From assembly GCA_023430565.1 (NCBI GenBank), contig JAEZAD010000038.1:1-12251 (forward strand): a stretch of DNA of 12,251 nt, written 5' to 3'. Source of the DNA: Verrucomicrobiota bacterium (GTDB lineage: Bacteria; Verrucomicrobiota; Verrucomicrobiia; Opitutales; Opitutaceae). Positions within the stretch are counted from its first letter, which is position 1, and every line of letters begins with the position of its first letter. A program made the translations under genes and the position numbers. The notes under the pieces were generated by a model that searched no databases, was not told the origin of the DNA, and was given only the letters and a program-made list of their open reading frames with translations. Shown here piece after piece: positions 7,222-12,251 of the stretch.

Positions 7222-7272
7222 CCTCGGGAAACAGTCGCAGCCCCCGGCTCCCGGGCGCCTCAGCGTTCGAGG
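7222..7272 (+). terminator. Possible hairpin after the M50 protease gene
   Basis: Just past the TAA at 7213-7215, CCTCG (7222-7226) can pair with CGAGG (7268-7272). Inside, CCCGG (7243-7247) pairs with CCGGG (7251-7255) around CTC. The stems are short and no T-run follows, so this is a weak call. The rest of the 7216-7477 gap holds no convincing gene. Confidence 0.25.
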
Positions 7273-7424
7273 TAGACCGCCCGCACGCGAGCGCGCCACC
7301 GCGCGAGCCATCTCCCTGCCTGTCCCGCTTCTCGTCTCTCCCGCTCCCCAGCCGTTGTTAGCGCGACCACCACGCCAGCCGTTTGCCTTAAATCCGCTCT
7401 AATGGTCGCGCGCCCGCACGAAAT

Positions 7425-7441
7425 TTGGCTTCCTTTGAGCT
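7425..7441 (+). promoter_or_regulatory. Weak sigma-54-like -24/-12 candidate
   Basis: The sequence has GG (7427-7428) and GC (7439-7440) exactly ten bases apart, with TTGGC at the -24 side as in the sigma-54 consensus. The -12 side reads GAGC rather than TTGC, and the CACG part is absent, so about 8 of 13 defined consensus positions match. It would start transcription roughly 25 bases before the ATG at 7478. GG-N10-GC occurs often by chance in GC-rich DNA. It is listed only because a sigma-54 activator is encoded nearby. Confidence 0.15.
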
Positions 7442-7477
7442 CATCGCCGGGTAAACCGCGCCTCTCCACTTCAGCGC

Positions 7478-7834
7478 ATGTCCAACTTTCGCGATCGGTT
7501 CTGCGAGCAGCATCGCTGCGCACCCGAGGCCTTCGTCCAGAAGGTCTTTTGGGCCTCCCTGTATCCCCACGCCATTCCCGTGGCAGCGCTCATCCTCCTG
7601 GTGAACCGCGAATTCTTCTCAGCCGACCGCGCCCTCATTCTCGGCGTCGCCGAAGCCACCACACTCAAACGCGTCCGCGCCGAGGTCCGCGATTACTTCT
7701 GGGATTCCACCAACCGCGGCTGGCTCCGTCGCTCCGCCAACATCCGCGTTTCCGGCCAGCGCCTGAAAAATCTCGCCCGCCGCTACCTCCCCGAAGGCAC
7801 CGCCCTTCCTTTCCCCACCGCCTCGTCCTCGTAG
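7478..7834 (+). CDS. Hypothetical protein, 118 residues
   Basis: I cannot assign a function. The protein is basic, starts MSNFRDRFCEQHRC, and has one mildly hydrophobic stretch (about 31-43, HAIPVAALILLVN) that is short for a membrane helix and may be a buried helix. Later parts include an acidic and aromatic stretch (VRAEVRDYFWDSTNR, about 66-80) and an Arg/Lys-rich helix (IRVSGQRLKNLARRYLP, 89-105). Two cysteines (Cys9, Cys14) lie near the N-terminus. Codon use resembles neighbouring genes and the frame is bounded sensibly, so it is probably real, perhaps lineage-restricted. It sits alone between the M50 protease and the antiporter, with gaps of 262 and 142 bases, so it may have its own promoter. 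No Shine-Dalgarno is present. Confidence 0.65.
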   Translation: MSNFRDRFCEQHRCAPEAFVQKVFWASLYPHAIPVAALILLVNREFFSADRALILGVAEATTLKRVRAEVRDYFWDSTNRGWLRRSANIRVSGQRLKNLARRYLPEGTALPFPTASSS

Positions 7835-7976
7835 CGGAAACGCCGGCTCTTTCGTCCTCCCTGCGCCTTCACGCGCGCTAATGTCACCGATGCGCGTCGC
7901 CTCTGACCCGCGCCGTCGCCTTCTTCCCCGTTGAGGCCGAACCGGTGACCTGCTGCTCTTCCGGCGCCTCGCCTCG

Positions 7977-9323
7977 ATGCACCTCCTCAACGCCCTCGCC
8001 AGCCTCGGCACGTCCGGCGCCGAAATCCCCCTCTGGCTCGTCACGCCGTTCGCGCTCCTGCTCCTGCTCATCGCGGTCATGCCTCTCACGCCTCACCGCG
8101 TGAAACATTTTTGGGAGCACTATTATCCGCATATCTCCATCGCGCTCGGACTCCTCATCATCGCCTACTATTTCGCCCGCGTGCCCGACGGCGGCACCAC
8201 GATCGCCCACACGCTCCACGAATACTTTTCCTTCATCTGCCTCATCGGCTCCCTCTTCGTCGTTTCCGGCGGCATTCACCTGAAAGTCCGCGACGAAGCC
8301 ACGCCGCTCGCCAACGTCACCTTCCTCGCGATCGGCGCCGTCGTCGCCAACGTCATCGGCACCACCGGCGCCTCCATGGTCCTCATCCGCCCCTGGATTC
8401 GGATGAACAAAATCCGCATCAGTCCCTACCACGTCGTCTTTTTCATTTTCATCGTCTCCAACCTCGGCGGCGCCCTCACCCCCATCGGCGATCCGCCTCT
8501 CTTCCTGGGCTATCTTCGCGGCGTCCCGTTTTTCTGGCTGATCGAACACGTCACGGTGCAATGGCTCTTCACCGTCGCCGCCGTCCTCGGCGTTTTCTAC
8601 GTCCTCGATCGCCGCAGCTACCGCCACGCTCCGCCCCGGATCCAAGCCGACATCGACCGTCCCTCCGAAGGCATCCGCTTCGATGGCAAGCTCAACCTCC
8701 TCTTCCTCGCCGCGATCATCGGCGCCGTGTTTCTCCCCGAAACCTATTTCCTCCGCGAAATCGTGATGCTCGCCGCCGCCGCCGCGTCCTATTTTCTCAC
8801 CCCACCCACCGTTCATCGCCAAAACCAGTTCACTTTCGGTCCGATCAAGGAGGTCGCATTCCTCTTCGCCGGCATCTTCGCGACCATGATGCCCGCGCTC
8901 GGCTACATCGATCAGCACGGCGGCGAGTTCGGCGTCAAAAAACCGATGCACTACTACGTCGCCACCGGCACGCTCTCCGCCGTCCTCGATAACGCCCCGA
9001 CTTACGCCACCTTCCTCCGCCTCGCCGAAACCACCGCCCAGGCCGAGCATCCCGCCGATTTCCCCTCGAACCCGCAGCACGAGTCCGAAATCGTCGCCGT
9101 CCTCCTCAACCACCCCGCCGACGCCCGCCTCGTCGTCGCGGTCAGTCTCGGCGCCGTCTTCTTCGGCGCCATGACCTACATCGGCAACGGTCCCAACTTC
9201 ATGGTCAAATCCATCGCCGACAGCACCGGTGTCCACACGCCGACCTTCTTCGGCTACATCCTGAAGTTCAGCCTCCCGTTCCTCTTCCCCATCCTCCTCC
9301 TCAGCGGCTGGCTCTTCCTCTAG
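7977..9323 (+). CDS. Na+/H+ antiporter, NhaD/ion-transporter type
   Basis: The 448-residue inner-membrane protein belongs to the ion-transporter superfamily that includes NhaD and ArsB. It would exchange Na+ (or another cation) for protons in pH and salt homeostasis. About eleven to twelve hydrophobic segments are visible. Conserved polar membrane motifs occur in order: ANVIGTTGAS (124-133), SNLGGALTPIGDPPLFLG (161-178), LDNAPTY (337-343) and YIGNGPNFMVKSIA (401-414). The paired Asn/Asp-rich re-entrant motifs in the two halves are the expected inverted-repeat ion-binding signatures. A polar loop (about 211-237) divides the halves. The ATG at 7977 lies shortly before the first hydrophobic helix. 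The gene is followed by a palindromic element at 9331-9382. Citrate or arsenite transport are alternatives within the superfamily; I favour Na+/H+ from the GTTGAS and GDPPLFLG motifs. Confidence 0.88.
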   Translation: MHLLNALASLGTSGAEIPLWLVTPFALLLLLIAVMPLTPHRVKHFWEHYYPHISIALGLLIIAYYFARVPDGGTTIAHTLHEYFSFICLIGSLFVVSGGIHLKVRDEATPLANVTFLAIGAVVANVIGTTGASMVLIRPWIRMNKIRISPYHVVFFIFIVSNLGGALTPIGDPPLFLGYLRGVPFFWLIEHVTVQWLFTVAAVLGVFYVLDRRSYRHAPPRIQADIDRPSEGIRFDGKLNLLFLAAIIGAVFLPETYFLREIVMLAAAAASYFLTPPTVHRQNQFTFGPIKEVAFLFAGIFATMMPALGYIDQHGGEFGVKKPMHYYVATGTLSAVLDNAPTYATFLRLAETTAQAEHPADFPSNPQHESEIVAVLLNHPADARLVVAVSLGAVFFGAMTYIGNGPNFMVKSIADSTGVHTPTFFGYILKFSLPFLFPILLLSGWLFL

Positions 9324-9330
9324 AGTCCCT

Positions 9331-9382
9331 TTGTAGCTGCGAGCGCCAGCGAGCGGACATCGCGCCGCGTCGCTGCCTACAA
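9331..9382. repeat. Imperfect palindrome bounded by TTGTAG/CTACAA (REP-pair-like)
   Basis: TTGTAG (9331-9336) and CTACAA (9377-9382) form a 6-bp outer stem. Further pairing inside is imperfect: the left arm continues CTGCGAGCG and the reverse complement of the right arm continues GCAGCGACG. The left half also has its own small stem, GCTG (9336-9339) with CAGC (9347-9350). Two GTAG heads facing each other resemble an inverted pair of REP elements. It follows the antiporter stop at 9321-9323 and may also act as a transcript end, though no T-run is present. Confidence 0.45.
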
Positions 9383-9432
9383 CGCCATTGACTCGCGTTG
9401 CGTCACGTCCCGCCATCGTCGCACCCCACGTC

Positions 9433-12251
9433 ATGGACGCCCCCCGCCCCGCCGCTTCAGCCACCCCGTCGCTCTTCCGCCGTCCCGTTTTCTGGATCGC
9501 GCTCACCCTCGTTTCCCTCGCCAGCGCCGCCTTCGCGATCCGCCTCTTCCCCCAGGCGTTTCCCGTCGTCTCCGTCGACATCCAGATGGACCGCGAACAC
9601 GCGCTCGCCTCCGCGCGCGATCTCGCCACCACCCACCGCTGGGGCCCCGCCGCTCCCGTGCGCGCCGCCGCCAGCTTCGGCGTCGATTCCGGCGCCCGCT
9701 CCTTCATCGAACTCGAAGCCGGCGGCGCCCCCGCCTTCCGCTCCCTCCTCTCCGACCCGCTCTACTCACCCTACGCCTGGAGCGTCCGCCTATTTCAGGA
9801 ATCCGAAACCCGCCAGGTCGTCGTCTCCTTCAAACCTTCCGGCCAGCCCTACGGCTTCGGCGAAACCCTCCGCGAACAAGCCCCCGGCGCCGCCCACACC
9901 GCCGACGCCGCCCGGCCCATCGCCGAAACCGCCGCCCGCTCCGCGCCATGGAATCTCCCGCTCGACCGTTTCAATCTCGTCGAATCCTCCCAAGTCACCC
10001 AACCCGGCGGCCGCATCGATCACACCTTCGTCTACGAACGCCCTGACCTCACCTTCGGCGAAGGCCGTCTGCGCCTTCGCCTCGTCGTCGGTGGCGACCG
10101 CCTGATCACCCTCGAGCACTATTTCCAAATTCCCGAAGCGTTCGACCGACGCTTCGAAAAGATGCGCTCCGCCAACAACGCCATCGCCGCTGCCGCCGGC
10201 GTCTTCGCGATGCTCGGTTATCTCGTCGTCGGCGGCGGCATCGCATTCGCCGTCCTCCTTCGTCAACGCGCCGTCCTCTGGCGCCAGCCGCTCGTCTGGG
10301 CCGCCGTCATCGCCGGCCTTCAACTCCTCGCCGAATTCAACGCCTGGCCCCTCGCCTGGCTCGGCTACGACACCGCCGAATCCGCCACGAGTTTCGTCCT
10401 CAATCGCACCGCCGCCGCCTTCGCTCAAGCGCTCGGTCTCGGCTTCGGCCTCTTCGTCACCTTCCTCGCCGCGGAAGGTCTTTCCCGTCGCGCGTTTCCC
10501 GCACACCCGCAATTTTGGAAACTTTGGTCCCGCGACGCCGCGCCGACCCGCGAGATCCTGGGCCGCACCGTCGGCGGATACCTGTTCACGTCCGTCAGCC
10601 TTCTCTACGTATTGGTTTTCTATTACGTCGTCGTCCGCCAGCTCGGCTGGTGGACCCCGTCCGAGGCCCTCGTCGATCCCAACTCGCTCGCGCACTATCT
10701 TCCCTGGCTCACCCCGCTCGCCCGCTCCGCGCAAGCCGGTTTCTGGGAGGAAGCACTCTTCCGCGCCCTTCCGCTCTCCGCCGCCGCACTTCTCGGCACA
10801 CGTTTCGGCGGACGCCGTTGGTGGATTGCCGGCGCCTTCCTCCTCCACGCTCTCGTCTTCGCCGCCGCTCACGCCAACTACCCCGGCCAGCCCGCCTACT
10901 CGCGGGTCGTCGAGCTCATCATCCCGTCGTTCATTTTCGGCGCACTCTTCCTCCGCTTCGGACTCCTTCCGGCGATCGTCCTGCATTTCACCTACGACGT
11001 CGTCCTGATGTCGCTCCCGCTCTTTGCCGCGTCCAGCGACGGCATCTGGCTCGATCGCACCGCCGTCGTCCTGCTCACGTTGATCCCGCTCTGGATCGTC
11101 CTCTATCGCCGCTGGCGCGCCCGCGCTTTCACCGATCTTCCGCATTCTCTCCGCAACGCCTCCTGGCAACCCGCCCCGCTTCCCGTCGCCGCCGAGATCG
11201 TTCCGCCACCTCTTCCCCCGTCTTCCCAACTTTCCCACCGCACCCCCGCCGTCGTCTTCGCTATCGGTGCCCTCGGTTTGATTGTCTGGCTGCTCATCAG
11301 CCCGCTCACGTCCTTTAGTCCTTTTCAACGTCTCAGTCCGCCGCTCGAAATCGGCCGCGCCGACGCCATCGCCCTCGCCGAAGCCGAGCTCCAGCGCCGC
11401 GGCATCCAGCTTCCGGATACGTTTCGCCCGTCCGCCACGCCGGCGGGCCGCCCCTGGGACACCGACCGCTTCGCCTGGCAGACCGCCGGCGCCGACGCCT
11501 ACCGCACCCTCGTCGGCACCTACTTGCCCGCATCGAGCTGGGTGGTCCGCTTCGCCACCTTCGACGGCGATGTCGCCGAACGCGCCGAGGAATGGCGTAT
11601 GGTCGTCAATGCCCGCGGCGACCTTCATCGCGTCAGTCACCAACTCCCCGAAGCCCGCGCCGGCGCCACTCTCTCCGAAGCCGACGCCCGCACGCGCGCT
11701 CACGCCGCCCTCCGCGATCTTTGGCAGCTCGATCCCGCCGCCTTCACCGAAGTGACCGCCACCTCCCAAAAACGCCCCAACCGCACCGATTGGACGTTCG
11801 TCTTCAAAGACCCCGCCGTCACCTCCGTCGCTCCCGGCGAAGCCCGCCTCCAAATCTCGCTCGCCGGCGACGAGCTCGTCGATGCCCTCCGTTTCGTCTT
11901 CGTCCCCGAGGACTGGGAACGCGCCGAACGCGATCGCAACTCCAAATTCCGCATCGCCCAGATCGCCCGCGGCGTCGGCGTCGCGATCCTCACCATCGCC
12001 GGCCTCGTGCTCGCCATCGTCGCGTGGACGCGCGGCAAATTCGCCGCCCGCCTCACCTTCCTCACCGCCGGCCTGCTCTTCGCCGCCGCCGCCCTGCTCG
12101 CCGCCAACAACTGGCCCGTCGTCGAGTTCAACTTCTCGACCGCCCAACCCCTCCCGCTTCAACGCACCATCGCCATCGTCGCATCCCTCGTGGGCAGCCT
12201 TCTCAGCGCGTGCGCTTTCGGCCTGCTGTCCGGCTACGTCGTCCACCACCT
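9433..12251 (+). CDS. Giant CPBP-family intramembrane metalloprotease with duplicated flanking domain, C-terminus outside window
   Basis: One open frame from the ATG at 9433 gives 939 residues without a stop, so the protein is larger still; ordinary CPBP (CAAX protease/Abi) proteins are 200-300 long. A helix at 19-36 precedes a soluble domain (about 45-249), then several membrane helices (about 250-276, 287-307, 327-347, 379-401). The CPBP core (about 425-545) has all three motifs: EEALFR (Glu439, Glu440, Arg444), FAAAH with His480, and HFTYD with His518 and Asp522. A second soluble domain (about 638-840) follows another helix and resembles the first. Three hydrophobic segments close the visible part. 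Both soluble domains have the helix-then-strands look of PepSY-like modules and probably lie outside the cytoplasm; this is inference. The intact motifs predict an active protease, substrate unknown. The 110-base gap after the antiporter carries the 9331-9382 palindrome. Confidence 0.88.
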   Translation, partial: MDAPRPAASATPSLFRRPVFWIALTLVSLASAAFAIRLFPQAFPVVSVDIQMDREHALASARDLATTHRWGPAAPVRAAASFGVDSGARSFIELEAGGAPAFRSLLSDPLYSPYAWSVRLFQESETRQVVVSFKPSGQPYGFGETLREQAPGAAHTADAARPIAETAARSAPWNLPLDRFNLVESSQVTQPGGRIDHTFVYERPDLTFGEGRLRLRLVVGGDRLITLEHYFQIPEAFDRRFEKMRSANNAIAAAAGVFAMLGYLVVGGGIAFAVLLRQRAVLWRQPLVWAAVIAGLQLLAEFNAWPLAWLGYDTAESATSFVLNRTAAAFAQALGLGFGLFVTFLAAEGLSRRAFPAHPQFWKLWSRDAAPTREILGRTVGGYLFTSVSLLYVLVFYYVVVRQLGWWTPSEALVDPNSLAHYLPWLTPLARSAQAGFWEEALFRALPLSAAALLGTRFGGRRWWIAGAFLLHALVFAAAHANYPGQPAYSRVVELIIPSFIFGALFLRFGLLPAIVLHFTYDVVLMSLPLFAASSDGIWLDRTAVVLLTLIPLWIVLYRRWRARAFTDLPHSLRNASWQPAPLPVAAEIVPPPLPPSSQLSHRTPAVVFAIGALGLIVWLLISPLTSFSPFQRLSPPLEIGRADAIALAEAELQRRGIQLPDTFRPSATPAGRPWDTDRFAWQTAGADAYRTLVGTYLPASSWVVRFATFDGDVAERAEEWRMVVNARGDLHRVSHQLPEARAGATLSEADARTRAHAALRDLWQLDPAAFTEVTATSQKRPNRTDWTFVFKDPAVTSVAPGEARLQISLAGDELVDALRFVFVPEDWERAERDRNSKFRIAQIARGVGVAILTIAGLVLAIVAWTRGKFAARLTFLTAGLLFAAAALLAANNWPVVEFNFSTAQPLPLQRTIAIVASLVGSLLSACAFGLLSGYVVHH

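Noticed and set aside
7216..7477. Possible small genes or RNA in the gap after the M50 protease
   Set aside because: Open frames there are short, extend into neighbours as shadows, and show no recognisable motif. No tRNA-like or riboswitch-like fold was apparent by eye.
9357..9371. GG-N10-GC spacing upstream of the CPBP gene as a sigma-54 promoter
   Set aside because: Neither box matches TGGCAC or TTGCA beyond the invariant dinucleotides, and the match lies inside the palindrome.
7884..9707. A 607-residue minus-strand open frame over the antiporter and beyond
   Set aside because: It has the same acidic, Gly-rich shadow composition, spans an intergenic palindrome, and lies opposite a gene with conserved transport motifs.
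9398..10105. A 235-residue plus-strand frame at the start of the CPBP gene
   Set aside because: It is Pro/Ser-rich low-complexity sequence in a different frame. The frame starting at 9433 continues through the whole protease.
9790..12249. An 819-residue open frame on the minus strand, opposite the giant CPBP gene
   Set aside because: Its product is low-complexity Gly/Glu/Asp/Ala-rich with no domain motif. It arises from the strong third-position G/C bias of the true plus-strand gene, whose CPBP motifs and membrane helices are clear.

Overview
The window is GC-rich bacterial chromosome, densely coded, with strong G/C preference at third codon positions. None of the starts has a convincing Shine-Dalgarno sequence. 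Gene content and this coding style suggest a Verrucomicrobiota member of the Opitutaceae type (Opitutus/Lacunisphaera-like). That placement is inference from overall flavour; there is no rRNA or other phylogenetic marker here. I see no phage, IS element, CRISPR array, tRNA or rRNA.

Left part (1-3850): a beta-ketoacyl-ACP synthase of the KAS II type runs leftwards out of the window. It is divergent from a galE-like UDP-glucose 4-epimerase. After galE comes a pair of small perfect hairpins, then a 64-residue hypothetical gene and a membrane acyltransferase of the acyltransferase-3 family. The acyltransferase converges on the next block across a strong 9-bp hairpin.

Middle (3865-6456): a two-gene leftward operon. 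The first gene is an NtrC-type sigma-54-dependent response regulator. Its stop codon overlaps the GTG start of an exported SMP-30/gluconolactonase-like protein (GTGA, 4-base overlap). No histidine kinase lies next to it.

Right part (6457-12251): all genes point right. In order they are a site-2 (M50) intramembrane metalloprotease, a 118-residue unknown, a Na+/H+ antiporter of the NhaD/ion-transporter type, and a very large polytopic protein cut by the right edge. That last protein has a CPBP (CAAX-protease/Abi) core in the middle and a duplicated soluble domain, one copy on each side of the core. This internal duplication is the most unusual thing in the window. Two intramembrane proteases of different families thus lie within 6 kb of each other, close to an orphan-looking response regulator.

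Three intergenic spots carry GTAG-headed palindromes (2261, 3823, 9333) resembling the REP elements mobilised by RAYT transposases in other bacteria. Long open frames antisense to real genes, such as one spanning 9790-12249 on the minus strand, are by-products of the codon bias and are not annotated.
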